Shown here piece after piece: positions 23,968-38,480 of a DNA stretch of 64,000 nucleotides. The notes under the pieces are model-generated. The model worked only from the letters and a program-made list of their open reading frames with translations. It made no database searches and had not been told where the DNA came from. The translations under genes were made by a program, and so were the position numbers. Numbering within the stretch: the first letter of the stretch is position 1; every line of letters begins with the position of its first letter. The stretch is from Tenodera sinensis. Taxonomy: Eukaryota; Arthropoda; Insecta; Mantodea; Mantidae. The stretch is taken from NCBI GenBank assembly GCA_030765045.1, contig CM060966.1, positions 60,863,522 to 60,927,521 of the forward strand, read 5' to 3'.

Positions 23968-26339
23968 TAGGGCTCGGAAGTTCATGCCCTAAAAACACTG
24001 AAATATGCATGCAAATGTGCTCTTAAAACTTTGAAAATATGCCAAGAAATATGCACTATTTAATTAAAACCATTAATTTCCCTTTGCAGTAGACAATACC
24101 AGTTAGTATAAGTAATAAATAAAGTTACCTTATTCCTTAGAGGTTAAAGCAGAAGTGGTCTCGCTGCTAGTATTTACTGCTAAATTTCAGTTCACAGCCA
24201 ACACTTTGCACAAATGTTCAACTGTAAAACATCGTCTGTTGTCTCGCAAAACACCGTTGTAACGTGAAAAACTTCTCTCCACGTCACAAGATATTATCGG
24301 GGCATATTTAAATGATGTTAACTGCTTCACAGAGAGAGTCAACTCTCTTGGTGTGACAGATGGTATTTTTTTGGAGAATGTCTCGAATATCACACATCTG
24401 TTTATAACCAGAATTTTTTGAAATTACATAATTCACTTTCTCTTTCACTTTTTGTCCTATGCTACCAGGAACCGAACTTAGATCACATATTGTTTTTTCA
24501 AAGACAGTAAGTGATGCATGCAAGGGAGATCTTACAGCTTCCAATGCTGTTATGGCTGTTGGTAAGAAAGAAAAATGGGCAGATATGAAACTAAGATCCT
24601 CTTTTAACACAGTGCCTGACAGAATATTCTGCACAGTGTCTATTGATGAGGCCTCTTTTGAGCCCAATGAACTAACAACTTCTTGGACTATTTCTATGTG
24701 CTCAGCATAATATAAAACTGCATCGACCCATGTTCCCCATCGAGTAAACACCGGTGCAGGAGGAAGTCGGATATTAGGTGCTGTTGATCTGAACAACTTA
24801 ACTCTTTTAGGAGATTTAACAAAAATTCTCTTTGTGCTGGACACAAATCTATCTACTAATGGGAAAGAATCACGTACTATCTCAGAAATGCGATGAAGAG
24901 CGTGTGCCAAAGAAGTTATATGAATTAAGTTAGGAAAAATACCTTTCAGGGTTTGTCCTGATTTTACCATATAAGGACCTGCATCAGTAACAAAAGTAAC
25001 CGGTCGTATTTGATTTCAGATGGCTATAGTAATTTCAAAGAGTCTATCACAAACTGGGTCACAGTTACATTGTCAGTGGCCGACAATTCGCACACGTTAA
25101 GAAGATACGGTGTAGTCTTTTGTTCATTATTTAAAGCACCTACGATTATATTAGCAATAGAACGGCGCTCAGAATCAGGGGTTTCATCAACAGACAACCA
25201 CACAAAATGATCCGCCAATTCATTTTGTATATTTGACAATACGTTATCGTAACAATGTCCTACATAAGTCTTACGCAGTGTACCTTCTTCAGGCACATGT
25301 TGTCGAGTGTACTTGGCAAGATAGTTTTTAAATATCGGAATATTCATTTTGAACAAGGGAATATCAGCAGCTAAAAATGCTTGGCACAAGTCATAGAAAA
25401 ATTCAGTAACCCTACTTCCTAAACGCTCTACTAGATGTTTTCGAAAAGGTTCTTTGTTTGCGAGTTTTCTGAGTAACTTCTCCTTATGTTTTGCTGTGTT
25501 TATGTGCTGAACTATATGAACTCTTTTCTCACTCACTACATTTTTCTCACACGCTCCACAAAATAGCACCCTATTATCTTTAGATATTAAATCACCCGAA
25601 AACTCTTTCTGTAAATTTGTTAATCTAGCACTTGAAGTTAGTTTTATTTTCAGCATTTGAAGAGCTTTTTAACATTTTATACGCTTAATTTAATTTGATG
25701 GGAACCAGTTCACAACACTATTACGTTTGAACACCACAATACAACTGCTGGTGGGCAGGCAAACGTTGCTATAATCGTGCTGCTCAAAACGTTGACCTGC
25801 ACTTTATCTTATAAGGATTATCTTATAAACAAATGTTTTTATTCACTTAATGAATTTTATAATTAAGTGTAACTTCTTTCTACTGACGTGTCGATCTGTA
25901 CATTGTATGGCAGCAACAAAACTTACTGAAACTTACTTACTTAAACCTCTCAGATAACGCACTGTTTTTTTTTTCTCTATGCACATACATATAATAATAA
26001 ACGGGTGGAAACAGGGGATTCACTGCATGACCATATGACTCAGCATTAGTTCTCGTCACCTTGCGAATTGCATCATCGTGTGCAATACTACCAATATGAA
26101 ACATATTATACAGATGGAAAAAATAATAAAAAACATAAAAATCATAAAAATAAGCAATAAAGGGGCTACAATATTGAAATAATATGCATTTATCAATATA
26201 AAGAAAATATACAGTTATGTGCACCATACAATCATGTCCAAATAACTGAAAATTCCATAAGTCGTGCACATAATGTAAAAGCATACATTTTTAACCTCTA
26301 TGAAAAAAAACATGAAAATTCATTAACTTCCTAGCCCTA
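23968..26339 (-). mobile_element. hAT-2 element, copy B, with perfect TSD
   Basis: The ends TAGGGCTCGGAAGTTCATG (left) and CATTAACTTCCTAGCCCTA (right) are inverted repeats. The 8-bp duplication TTTATGAC is exact at 23960-23967 and 26340-26347. At 2372 bp it is uninterrupted and is the best reference copy of the family here. It codes on the minus strand. Confidence 0.95.
24187..25656 (-). pseudogene. hAT-2 transposase copy B (BED-finger, CGGBP1-like)
   Basis: Start Met is at 25656. The BED finger reads LFCGACEKNV ... HINTAKHKEK. WLSVDETPDSERRSI carries the first catalytic Asp. A TAG follows DSLKLL at about 25024. After a frame change come FVTDAGPYMVK (second Asp), FTRWGTWVDAVLYYAEH and, after another frameshift near 24390, the dimerisation block ISCDVERSFSRYNG with its Glu, ending near 24187. 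The order and spacing are those of a full hAT transposase of about 490 residues. The copy is inactive because of the shared TAG, the frame change beside it and a third shift. Confidence 0.85.
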
Positions 26340-26347
26340 TTTATGAC

Positions 26348-27185
26348 ATTTTGTGTGTGTGTGATTAAGGTGATTCGAGAATGGTTTAGATTCACAATTT
26401 GACCCGATAAAATATGTTCTTTTTAATTAGTTTAAGTGTTGTTGACCCTTGGATGGTTTAGGTTCACAATTGAATCCGTCAAGGAGCGCTGCGATCGCGT
26501 CTTATACTTTCCGTATTCTGTTCTGCGACAGGATTCTAGGACGTTTTTGTCGCAGCTTAGCATCAATATTACATTAAAAGTGCGTGCTTATTAAGCAACA
26601 ATAATTAAACGTGTACTTAAACATTATACATTTGCATTATACATTATACTCGTACATTGAAGTATTTTACACGATCTGTCATGAATTCCAATGATGTAAA
26701 CACGTGCCTTCCATAACAATCATCTTAACCTAAAAATGTAATACATCTATATCTCTGCGATCCGTTTTAGGATCGGTAGTTAATGCTACGATCGGATTAT
26801 ATGACTTTTGTCGCTGCTTATCGTATAAGTACATTAAAAGAGCGCGCCTACTGAGAAAAACCATTTGAAGGATAATTAACAAATATATGTACAGCACATA
26901 CTGAAGTGAATATTACATAATTTGTGTAATTGTAATTTATGTATCCCAATGATATATATATGCGCATATATATGCGTGTGTGTGTCATTCTATAACATTC
27001 CGTTTAACTTACAAATTGAATATATTATTATTTATTGAAGTACGCTTTTAAAGTGTAACTGAACAATATACGTTGTGCAAATTGTGCTAGAGATCAACAA
27101 CCATTGGGACATTATACAACAAATGATAGTGACCATCGTAAAAGCAAAAGAGATATATGAAAAAGGTAGAAAAAGTATATGCTTC
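26348..27185. other. AT-rich interval with a diverged ~265-bp tandem duplication
   Basis: TTTTTGTCGCAGCTTA followed by ACATTAAAAGTGCGTGC near 26545-26590 recurs as TTTTGTCGCTGCTTA and ACATTAAAAGAGCGCGC near 26808-26855. Later words (CCAATGATGT and CCAATGATAT; CATAACA and TATAACA) keep the same offset. No coding region is visible. Confidence 0.45.
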
Positions 27186-27380
27186 TTTTGTTTAACGACG
27201 CTGTCAATTGCCAGGATCACATCAGCGTCGCCGGCGTACCAGAATTTCGTCCCGCAGGAATTCTTTTACATGCCAGTAAATTTACTGACGTTTTTAAGCA
27301 CACTTAAAACCATCGGTCTGGGCCTAATTTGAACCCGCAACCATGGGATCAGTAGGCCAGCGTCTAACCAAGTTATTGGG
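27186..27380 (-). repeat. SINE-like family 2, copy 2, with tRNA-like head
   Basis: It shares at least five words in order with 4785-4962. On the minus strand the head reads TGGTTAGACGCTGGCC (A-box-like), then about 30 bp on GCGGGTTCAAATTAGGC (B-box-like), as expected of a pol III-transcribed tRNA-derived SINE. No clear target-site duplication was found. Confidence 0.55.
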
Positions 27381-28199
27381 GATGCAACACGGTTACACAA
27401 AATATGGGTATTTCCTTTGTGGGTGGGATAGTCGAGATAGAAGGTCCCATTCCATAAAAAAAGAAAATAAAAAGAAATGGCCTAAACGAAACTGGGAAGT
27501 TGAGGAAATGCGCAGCGTGAAAATCTGGTTGCTCGTGAAGATATAGTTGTTCCATCCCTCCGTATAAAACGACCTAATTAAAGAATTTGTCAAGGGCATG
27601 GTTTCAACAGTCAGGGGGTTTATATATTTTACTAATGAGTTCCCTTGTCTATCAGCTGCTAAAATTAAATAAGATGTGCTTTTGGGTCCGCAGATTCGAC
27701 TTCAAGAAGACCGAAATTTTGAACTATACATGACAGACAAGGAAAAGCGAGTCTGGGTATGTTTCAGTAAATTAACAAAACGTCCTTGGAAGTAGAGACC
27801 CTAAATACAAGGAGTTAGTGAAAGAAATGGGCGCACCTGGTTTGGGTCGTACACATCACTTCGAACCTTCGAGTTAGTAGGAATGTCCTCCAACATGGAG
27901 AGAAGACGCCAGAAGTAGCAAACACCGGCTGCCGATGAAGTGACTATTTCGGAAACTGAGTCGGCACCGCAGCGGCTGAAACTCACTGCCCGGCCTCTGT
28001 GCCTTACTCTACTTACCTTACTCTGCGCCACCTACTTCGCAACTGGAAGGCTCTACACCGGTCTCAACCAAAACCACAATGCCATCCACCGCAGTCTCTC
28101 ATGCAGATATACGCCACGCACATCATGCTGAATACAGCGCCGTCGTTGTTGGAGTAAATACGCAGCTATCAACGCAGATGCTCCAAGACTACGTAAAAT
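27381..28199. other. Mixed unassigned sequence
   Basis: No recognisable gene. From about 27830 the base composition becomes GC-richer, and it probably belongs to the 5' part of the gag-like retroelement remnant that follows. Confidence 0.35.
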
Positions 28200-28900
28200 A
28201 ATGCTGGCCTTCAGTCATGAAGGTAACCAGGACCCGCACCCGGAAAGGTCCAACTCCTCTTGTGTGGCTTGTCTTTAGGGACATGTCACACCACGACGCC
28301 GTTCTTACCTCCGGGTTGGACCCTTAGGCCAACTCCTGAGAATAGAGCCCAGCCAGGCATCTTGGACGCCGCCCTGCCACCACTGCTGCATTTACGGACA
28401 CATCGCGGATAGGTGTACTTCACAGCCGAGATGCCACTACTGCGGTGCACCGAGCAAGACAAGTATCTGCTAGCAGCACAATCTTAAACGACGACGCCGC
28501 TTCTGCGCAACCAGGTGGGGGTATGATCAATTCACCGGGCAATCTTACTGCCCGATTCACCCACACCGTCACAGCACATCATCGCACCCGACGGCCACGC
28601 GAAAGCAGCAGGCTCGCCTGCCGCGGGTTAGCGTAAATCCAACTACACCCTAGGATGCGCCTACAACTGCCGGTGCCATCCATACCACAGCTGAGCCCGT
28701 GATCCTGGAGAAGCTGGAGGATGTACAGAATGAGAGAGTCAACCTCCCCAACAAGATTGCTGTGCTTGAGGAGACAGTGAGTCAACTCGGCCTCGATATT
28801 GCTATCCACTACGCAAAGTTCAAGATATTCCCAACAATGCTGGACTTCGAACGCCTACCTAGGCATGAAGACATCTCTATGCGGCTGGATGAATAGCTTC
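28200..28900 (+). pseudogene. Non-LTR retrotransposon gag-like ORF1 remnant (zinc knuckle)
   Basis: In the frame at 28354-28473 the peptide includes PPCHHCCIYGHIADRC, a CX2CX4HX4C knuckle, immediately followed by a second partial one (RCHYCGAP). This is how the nucleic-acid binding end of Jockey/R1-type gag proteins is built. Upstream, in another frame, RTRKGPTPLVWLVFRD resembles the region that precedes the knuckles in such gags. A TAG at 28471-28473 and frame changes kill it. It is GC-rich compared with its surroundings, consistent with an inserted retroelement. No reverse transcriptase is visible downstream, so only an ORF1 piece is present. Confidence 0.5.
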
Positions 28901-29679
28901 TCTCCATCCCAAGGCTCGTCGTGTAAGAGGTGGAAGCCCTTCAGGTGACGCTGGACAAACTACTACCCATACAGGCTCACCCCCCTCGGGGGCACACTTC
29001 TGAAGCTCCAGCGGCTCACTACCGTGGACGTCGAAAGTTTCACCAATCCCTCACCGGACTCCCTTCAAATCCGCACCATGAATTCCTGAAGGCGTAATCA
29101 GGCTTCGGCCATAATTTCATTCTAGCACCCTTCATTCACTTGACTTTGGCCCCCCTGTGGCCGGCCAATATACCCGTACCACCAATCCGCAGGTACAATG
29201 GCGGTGCTCCCTAACTTTTACCCTGAATTTTTCTTTCCTTCTCTTTTCCTTTCTACTTCTAAATCCTTTGTTTCCGGTGGAGGTTTTTTAGTTGTGTAGT
29301 GCCTAGCAGCGAAACCGACAATCCTCCAACACAGTGGAAGTCCATAAATGGAGCTTTCCTCCACTCGGGGGAAAAAAAGAGAGAGAGAGAGAAGAGGAAT
29401 GGTCAATGCTTATAAAGATAGAGGATGCAATATGTCCTTGAAGTACATTTCATGGACTCGCATCTAGACTTTTTCAAGAGAGTGGAGCGATGATCTATTC
29501 AGCATGAAGAAATATTTCATAGAGACCTAGCATGGAGAAATGGTGTGAGGAGAAATGGATGCTTACAATGTTAGCTGATTATTGCAGGATTATAATTAGG
29601 GACAAGAAAGATGCTGAATACCAAAGGAAGAAATAAGATATGAAACTTCGTTGTGGCAAATTTCTAAGCATATTTTCCA
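28901..29679. other. Unassigned sequence after gag remnant
   Basis: No recognisable gene. It includes a CT-rich patch near 29230-29260 and a GA-repeat near 29368-29396. The first part (to about 29370) may be the rest of the gag-like element. Confidence 0.35.
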
Positions 29680-31045
<1,366 letters not shown>

Positions 31046-32084
31046 TATTTTCTATTCCTGTGAATGACTGCTAAAAAGTGAACATTATGTGAGTACTTCA
31101 CCTATCACCTTATGTTACCATCCTAATGTTTATGGGCCCCTTAATTAAATTTCTGTGAGTATGTCTATATTAAAGCTATATGTGTTTATATAATGACATG
31201 AAAGTATTGAGAGAAATTAAAAATCATACTCTTAAACTATCCCTGATGTATGAAAACTAAAAGCAGATTTGAATTCAGAGAATAACATTTTGCTGAACAG
31301 TGTAATTATCATATTAATATTGCGAGTACATATAGCAACTTAGCACATATCTTAAACACTTAGCTTTTACAGTCTGTATTACTGCAAATACATTGTTACA
31401 TATGTGAAAAAGTGTCTAAATTTAGTCTTAAGATATAGTTTCAAAAATATCAGGTACTAGCTGAAATACCTGGCGTTGCCCGTGGTTTAACGATTCATCT
31501 CTACAACTTTTAGACTTACGTTGCACTTGACCAATAGCCTTGGATTTATTTACATACATTTAAAGATTGTCAATTACTAATGACGCCAAGCTAAAAAAGT
31601 TTCTTATAAAAAACATTTAAATAAAACGAATAATTAAAAACACCAAGGAAACACTATGCAAAAGCTAAGTTGAAAAACCACAAATACCAGAATAGGAAGG
31701 TGCAGTGAAGTATGCGTAATTTTATTTTGAGTTAAGAAGCAGGGATCATTTTTGTCACTTTTGTACGACTTTGCGTAAGTTTTAACTTATGTGCAGAAAC
31801 AATACATAGTCAATCCAAATTTGATTACCATTCATTCAATAGCTATTGTGTAACCAGAATTTATAGTAGTGCCATTTGTTAGTTTACTCAGCCTCCTAAT
31901 CACATCCCAGGGCCCTTAAAATGTACACAAATAAGATTAATGTCGTTAATTACTCAGCGTTGCCTTGGGTTTGACGGTTTATCCCTACAGCATTTAGCCT
32001 TAGGTTGTACTTGCCCAATAATCTTGTGTTTCCTTGGAAGCCTTTAAAAATATTACACAACACACTAACCTCACAGCCCTTTCC
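31046..32084. repeat. Unassigned AT-rich DNA with two CTAGCTGAAATACC-type repeats
   Basis: TACTAGCTGAAATACCTGGC with GTTGCCCGTGGTTTAACGAT begins near 31455. A second version (GCGTTGCCTTGGGTTTGACG) begins near 31957. A third lies near 44628. All three go on to a CCAATA/CCGATAG-like word and a CTTGTGTTT/TTTGGA-like word. They are 3'-end-like dispersed repeats of a class I cannot name. No coding sequence is visible. Confidence 0.45.
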
Positions 32085-32245
32085 GTATCAAGGCATGCGC
32101 CCGGCCGCTGCGTACTCCACCTCTTCCCGGTAGGGGAGTCCTGAGTAGGGGGCAGTACTGGAGGATGGGACATGGTCAACGCCCCGATCCCTCCCGGCCG
32201 GTATGTGCGGTCTTTGTAACTAGGAGTCACTGCTTCCCAAACAGG
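32085..32245 (-). repeat. SINE-like family 3, copy 1
   Basis: It shares GGATGGGACATGGTCAACGC, CTCCCGGCCGGTATGTGCG and a GTCACTGCTTC end with 51880-51975 (GGGTGGGACGTGGTTAGTGC, CTTCCGGCCGGTTATGCG, GTCGCTACTTC). It is GC-rich in AT-rich surroundings. I did not find convincing pol III boxes, so the SINE label is tentative. Confidence 0.4.
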
Positions 32246-32249
32246 CATA

Positions 32250-33110
32250 TCCTCAATATTCCACTCACATCATTTTCTCTACTCTTGTAGAAACTTTGCT
32301 TATAAACCCTTATTCCTCTACCTTCTTCATAATCGAAATAAACATTTGCAGAAATTGTCTTATTCTGTACTTCCTTGTAGGTGCAATGGAAATGGAAGTA
32401 TTCAGTGGGCTTAAGCGATATCAAATGTTTTAAGATCTGGTTGCTATGTAATGGCTTCAAAATCCCTCTATCCTTGTTTGACCAAGAGATAAAAAACGAA
32501 TAACAATTTCCTATTTGAGAAAATAATTTGAAAATTCAAACAAATAACAAGTAATATATCCAAAATAGTTATGTGAAAAGAAATTATCTTACATAATATA
32601 TGTATTTTAACAAGATCTGCCTTCTTGGTCTCGCAAGATCTTGTCTAGCGTTACTGTTTATCAGTTATGCAAACGTCATCCAGAATGAAGGCTACTTCTT
32701 AGGACATTCCCACAACATATACGTTTCATTTGTCATAAAAATGTCTTAAACATACGCCATTTGAACCAAATTCCTAAGCTTATTTTTTAGAAAATAAACA
32801 TTTTTGTTTATTTTTCCATGTAAAGGGAGTTTTGGATGAAGAAATTTTCTCAAAAACTTCGCGTCGCATACTTTGAAGGTGCTGAAAATAGCAAGTTTAA
32901 TATTTAATAGACTTTTCATTTTCGATTATGCTGTTTACGGACACACACACATACACACACAGACACACGCGCGCGCGCCTTTTTCTAAAAATGCGTTTGT
33001 TTAGATTCAGGGAGTCCCAAAATACCTATTTCGGTGAAATGTGGGTATGGAAATTTTGGTGAAATGCAATACTTCTTCTGCTTGCTGCATGTAGTAGAGA
33101 AAGTAACAAT
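32250..33110 (-). repeat. R860 copy 3
   Basis: Reverse orientation: starts with TTTTCTCTACTCTTGTAGAA and ends with GTAGTAGAGAAAGTAA. It carries a CA/CG alternating tract (ACACAC...GCGCGCGCGC) at about 32940-32980, at the same internal position as in other copies. Confidence 0.75.
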
Positions 33111-33520
33111 TATTTGCGATTTTCCTAACCTACAGAACACACAGGCATAAATATCAGCGCTACATACATCCAAAATGTATTAAAAGGAGGATTATCAGGG
33201 GAAAAGAAATAAGGGATTTTGGTTAAAAGTTGGATGACGAGGAGCTGGAAATGCAATCATATATGTGTTCAGTCATCTCCTCTGTGTTTTGATTACAAAA
33301 ACAAAACAGCTGCGTGAGTCACACACAGTTTCTTTCACATTTCTTTTTAGTTTTCTTATTCCTCGTCTCCCTCTTTAACATGTGCTACAAGATCTGACTT
33401 TTCCAGATTTATTTTCTTTTTCTTTCTTTCTTGCAGCCTTTCTTTGTTATTTCTTTCAACTTATCTGTTTGACCATGGAGAGTAGATCTGCCTGATTTTA
33501 ATGTGCAAATGAAAATAACT
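33111..33520. other. Unassigned spacer between two R860 copies
   Basis: No gene or repeat recognised. A T/C-rich tract lies at about 33335-33460. Confidence 0.4.
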
Positions 33521-34385
33521 AAAAATCTAATGTGTTGCATTCACACGACTTTGTCTACTCTTGTACTAACCATTCTTACAAACTCTTACTCTCCTATCTT
33601 CCACCCGCTAGTTAAGATATACATTTGCAGAAATTACCTTATTGAGTGTTCTCCTGCACGCGCAACGAAAATATGGGAATACAGTAGGCTTTGAGCGATA
33701 GTCAAATCTTTTAAAGTTTTCAAATTCCGTTCTTTTTGCACGGTTAACATATAAAAATAGCGATGTTCCATTTGACAGAAGTATAAGTTCTCCAAAACTT
33801 ACAGAAATAACGAGGAATATCTCCGAAATGGTTCACTCTACAAAAAATATACTTAGACATAAATTGTGTGTTTTAGCAAGATCTATATTTTTGTATAGTA
33901 AGATTTGCTCTCTCTTACGGTTTACCAGCTATGCAAAAGTCATCCAGAGTAAATAGGACTTCATGGGCTATAGCCAGAAAATTCATGATATACATTTCAT
34001 TTGTCATAAAAATATCTCAAACATATGACATTTAAATAAAAATCGTTAGAGCCATTTAAAAAAAAATCAAATTTTCGAAAAATCTTCGAAATATTTTCCA
34101 TGTAAAGGGTAGTTTAGGGTGGTGCAATTTTCTCCAAAATCGTCGTGTCTCATCCTTGAAAGATATTAAACTTAAATACCAACTATGGCTTCTAACCAAC
34201 TTTTAGTTTATGAGTTATGCTATCCACAGACGAACACACACACGCGCGCGCGCGAACCTTTTCCTGAAAATGCTTTTTTCAGATTCAAGGGGCCTCAAAA
34301 TATATATTTTTGGTGAAATATCGACATCGAATTTTTGGGTGGAATACAATACTTCCTCTACTATACGTAGTAGGGAAAGTAAAAA
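33521..34385 (-). repeat. R860 copy 4 (full length)
   Basis: A complete reverse copy of 865 bp, from AAAAATCTAATGTGTTGCAT to CTACTATACGTAGTAGGG and AAAGTAAAAA. An alternating (CA)(CG) tract lies at 34235-34255. Together with copy 1 it defines the family length. Confidence 0.8.
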
Positions 34386-35956
34386 GCAACGCATCACATT
34401 TCAACGAACTAAAAACATATGTTAAACACAAGCACATCTGAACGGATGGTGAAAACAATAAAGGAGCTGTTGTACATCCTGATTTTGCAAAGCTCTACAG
34501 ATTACCAGATTTCTCTACGGTATTCATATGCCATAAAATAAAGTGTTACGCAGATCCATCATGAACACAAATGCAACCACTTTATTTTCACAAAGTGTAT
34601 GAGCACAATACATGCGTTAAAACACTTTAATCCAGAAAATAAAACAGCTATTCCACCATTATTAAGAACGGGGGTAACAAATCACAATTGCACCCATACC
34701 ATACCATTGCACCGAAAGTAAGCATGCTGCAGACTTGAGGCGTGTGGCGTTCGAACGTCTGAGTCACGAAGCCTGGCGATTAAGAGATTGGCGTGTCAGT
34801 GCAACGTTGAACGTGTACAAAATGTGACATTTCTCGCAAGGTATCAACAATTGACATTATTTTAGAGGAAAAGGAAGACGGCGATATTATTTAATTGTTG
34901 CTAACAGATGGAAATACTGTAAAGAACAAAGTTGATTTACTGTTTACAACTAAACTAGGGCACTTGAAGTGTTTTAGCGTCTTATTAATATACATGTAAA
35001 TAATTAGTGATGTATTTACATATTTCCGACTGAATATTGATCAGTTCGATTATGTCCTAAGCATGAACGAAGTAGAGGCGAAAAGTAAATCATGCAGTGG
35101 AATCAGGAAGCCAATAACGCCAGTTGGATAACCTACAGTAACTTTTAGGTGGTTTTAAATTATTGTAAATATCTAAATTATAGGTAATTTAAGGTTTATT
35201 TATTGCATAGACGTAAATAATAACGCGATTATGCGGAAAATCTACTTTAACAATGTTTATTTTCTTAATTTCATTCGTGTTCTTTTTGTTATTAAATATT
35301 CGTAAACACTGGGCTACATGCATACAAAACAAAAAAGAGTCTAGGTTACGACGCATACAGACGATTATAAATCGCTATATCGATATAACATAAAGAATGT
35401 TGCATTCTAGATGAACCAGTTCTTGAAAGAATATGGGGAGAAAAGAGATGGTACATTTTTCAATGAACTAGAATGTCGGCTTGTTTCACAATCTTCTCAG
35501 CAATTAAAACAACTAATATCGCAAATGAAAATCTAATTTTAATTGGGTGTTCCAGATGTGCCCCATTTACAATTAAACTCCTCCCATGTAACCAAAAATG
35601 TGGTATCAACAAATTTAATTCTTTATGCAACTAAATAAATTAACTATTTGATAAAAAATGGAAAAATACGAGCATGTAGCATGTTGCCATTTACAATTTT
35701 TGTCGAGGACGTGGTGTATAATAACTGGAACGTTTTGTTCTTATTGATATTATGTTCCTTTTAAAATAATTAGTCTGCTTGTTCGTTTTTTCTTGTTCCT
35801 GGTGCCTCATATAATTCTGCTTTTTACAGTAGTATAGGATATGTATTTAATACATCCAGGAACCCAACTGACGCTCAGATTTTCCTCTGGTTCCCTTCTC
35901 AATACTTAGCAAAGGCTGATAAGCAAACAGACTTGCACAACAGAGATATCAATTAC
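34386..35956. other. AT-rich unassigned interval of 1.6 kb
   Basis: I see no conserved coding pattern, RNA gene or repeat shared with the rest of the window. This is the longest stretch without an assignment left of 38 kb. Confidence 0.4.
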
Positions 35957-38132
35957 TAGAGCTAGGAAGTTCATGCATTTGCATGTTCTTTCATAGGGAT
36001 TTAAACGTGCATAAGTTTACATTATATGCACGAATTATGGAACTTTCAGTTATTTGGACCAGATGTTATGGTGCATATAAATGCACATCTTCATTTTGAT
36101 AAATGCATAATATTTCAATATTATAGTCCCTATATTGCATATTTTAATGATTTTTATAGCTTTTTTTATTATTTTTTCCATCTGCATAATATTTTTCATA
36201 TTGGTAGCATTGCACATGATGATGCAACTTACAAACTGACGAGAACTAATGCTGAGTCATGTTGCCATGCAGTGAATCCCCTGTTTCCATCCTTTAATTA
36301 TATGTATGTGCGTAGAGAATAATCAGTACGTTATCTGACAGGTTTATATTAACAAAGATAAAGTGCAGGTCAACGTTTTGAGCAGCACGATTATAGCAAC
36401 ACTTGCCTACTCACCAGTAGTTATGTCGTGGTCTTCAAACGTAACAGTGTTGTGAACTGGTTCCCACCAAAATAAATTAGGCGTATAAAATGTTTTTAAC
36501 GCTTTTTAGCTCTTCAAATGCCGAAAATAAAACCAACTTCGAGTGCTGGATTAATTAATTTACAGAAAGAGTTTTCGGGTGATCTAATATCTACTGATAA
36601 TAGGGTACTCTTTGTGGAGCGTGTGGGAAAAATGTAGGAAGTGAGAAAAGATTTCAAATAGTTCAGCACATAAACACAGCAAAACATAAGGAGAATTCAG
36701 TCAGAAAACTAGCAAACAAAGAACCTGTTTATAAAACAGCAAGCGGAGTGTTTAGGAAGTAGGGTTACTGAATTTTTCTATGACTTGTACCAAGCATTTT
36801 TAGCTGCCGATATTCCCTTGTTCAAAATTAATAATCCGTTATTTAAAAACTTTCTTGCCAAGTACACTCGACAACATGTGCCTGAAGAAAGTACACGGCG
36901 TAGGACATTGTTACAATAACGTATTGTCAAATATACAAAATGAATTAGCGGATTAATTGTGTTGTTGACTGTTGATGAAACCCCTGATTCTGAGCGCCGT
37001 TCTATTGCTAATATAATCGTAGGTGCTTTAAATAATGAACAAAAGACTACACCCTATCTTCTTAACGTGTGCGAATTGTCGGCCACTGACAATGTAACTG
37101 TGACCCAGTTTGTGATGGACTCTTTGAAATTACTATAGCCATCTGGAATCAAATACGACCGGTTACTTTTGTTACTGATGCAGGTCCTTATATGGTAAAA
37201 TCAGAACAAACTCTGAAAGGTATTTTTCCTAACTTAATTCATATAACTTCTTTGGCACACGCTCTTCATCGCATTTCTGAGATAGTACGTGATTCTTTCC
37301 CATTGGTAGATAGATTTGTGTCCAGCACAAAGAGAATTTTTGTTAAATCTCCTAAAAGAGTTAAGTTGTTCAGATCAACAGCACCTAATATCCGACTTCC
37401 TCCTGCGCCAGTGTTAACTCGATGGGGAACATGGGTCGATGCAGTTTTATATTATGCTGAGCACATAGAAATAGTCCAAGAGGTTGTTAGTTCATTGGGC
37501 TCAAAAGAGGCCTCATCAATAGACACTGTGCAAAATATTCTGTCATGCACTGTGTTAAAAGAGGATCTTAGTTTCATATCTGCCCATTTTTCTTTCTTAC
37601 CAACAGCCATAAGGGCATTGGAGGCTGTAGGATCTCCTTTGCATGAATCACTTTCTTTGAAAAAAACAATATGTGATCTAAGTTCGGTTCCTGGTAGCAT
37701 AGGACAAAAAGTGAAAGAGAAAGTGAATTATGTAATTTCAAAAAATTCTGGTTACAAGCAGATGTGCGATATTCGAGACATCCTCGAAAGAAGCCCGTCT
37801 GCCACATCAAGAGACTTGAATCTCTCTATAAAGCAGGCTCCAATAACATCTTGTGACGTCACAAAAGTGTTTTGCGAGACCACAGACGATGTTTTACAGT
37901 TGAAAATTTGTGCAAAGTGTTGGTTGTGAACTGCAATTTACCAGTGGGACCACTTCTGCTTCAAACTCTAAGAAATAAGGTAACTTTATTTATTATTTAT
38001 GCTAACTCGTCTTCCAAAGGGGCATTAATGGTTTTAATTAAATAATGCATATTTCTTGGCATATTTTCAAGGTTTGAAGAGCATATTTGCATGCATATTT
38101 CAGTGTTTTAGGGCATGAACTTCCGAGCCCTA
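35957..38132 (+). mobile_element. hAT-2 element, copy C, with perfect TSD
   Basis: The left end TAGAGCTAGGAAGTTCATG and the right end GCATGAACTTCCGAGCCCTA are inverted repeats. TCAATTAC is duplicated exactly at 35949-35956 and 38133-38140. At 2176 bp it lies in the opposite orientation to copies A and B. Confidence 0.95.
36518..37929 (+). pseudogene. hAT-2 transposase copy C (BED-finger, CGGBP1-like)
   Basis: Start ATG is at 36518-36520. The BED finger is frameshifted around CGACGKN/HINTAKHKE. The first catalytic segment (DETPDSERRSIANII) and TTPYLLNVCELSATD follow. The TAG after DSLKLL lies at about 37136. The frame then changes to FVTDAGPYMVKSEQTLKG, and LTRWGTWVDAVLYYAEHIEI and a long intact helical region continue to about 37800. 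The Glu-bearing VERSF block of copy B is damaged here (TSCDVTKVF). A deletion removes residues between TYVGH-like and LSVDE-like segments near 36900-36970. Best preserved in the middle third. Confidence 0.82.
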
Positions 38133-38140
38133 TCAATTAC

Positions 38141-38480
38141 ACTATGAACATACATACGATTTCGCCTATCAGCAAGAAAATGTGGTAAATAGTTCCCGGA
38201 AGACAGAATTCCATGCCCTCCATGATCTGCAGTTTTAAATGCTCGGTATAAACAAAACTATGATTTTAGCTGGACGGTGTAAAAAGTTTAATAACGAAAT
38301 ACTCGAAGTACTGATCATACCGAGTCGTGGCTTTCTACTCAGGCGTAACTCGATTTTTATTCACACTACCCATTATAGTGGACAGAGATGAGACTTCTTC
38401 CTGTGAAGAGCAAGTTACAGGAGGGACTTCTTCCTCGCCATTAGGGGTATAGCCTCCTGTTTGTAGCTTTCGCTGTGTTG
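38141..38480. other. Unassigned spacer
   Basis: No feature recognised between hAT-2 copy C and the SINE-like copy. Confidence 0.4.
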
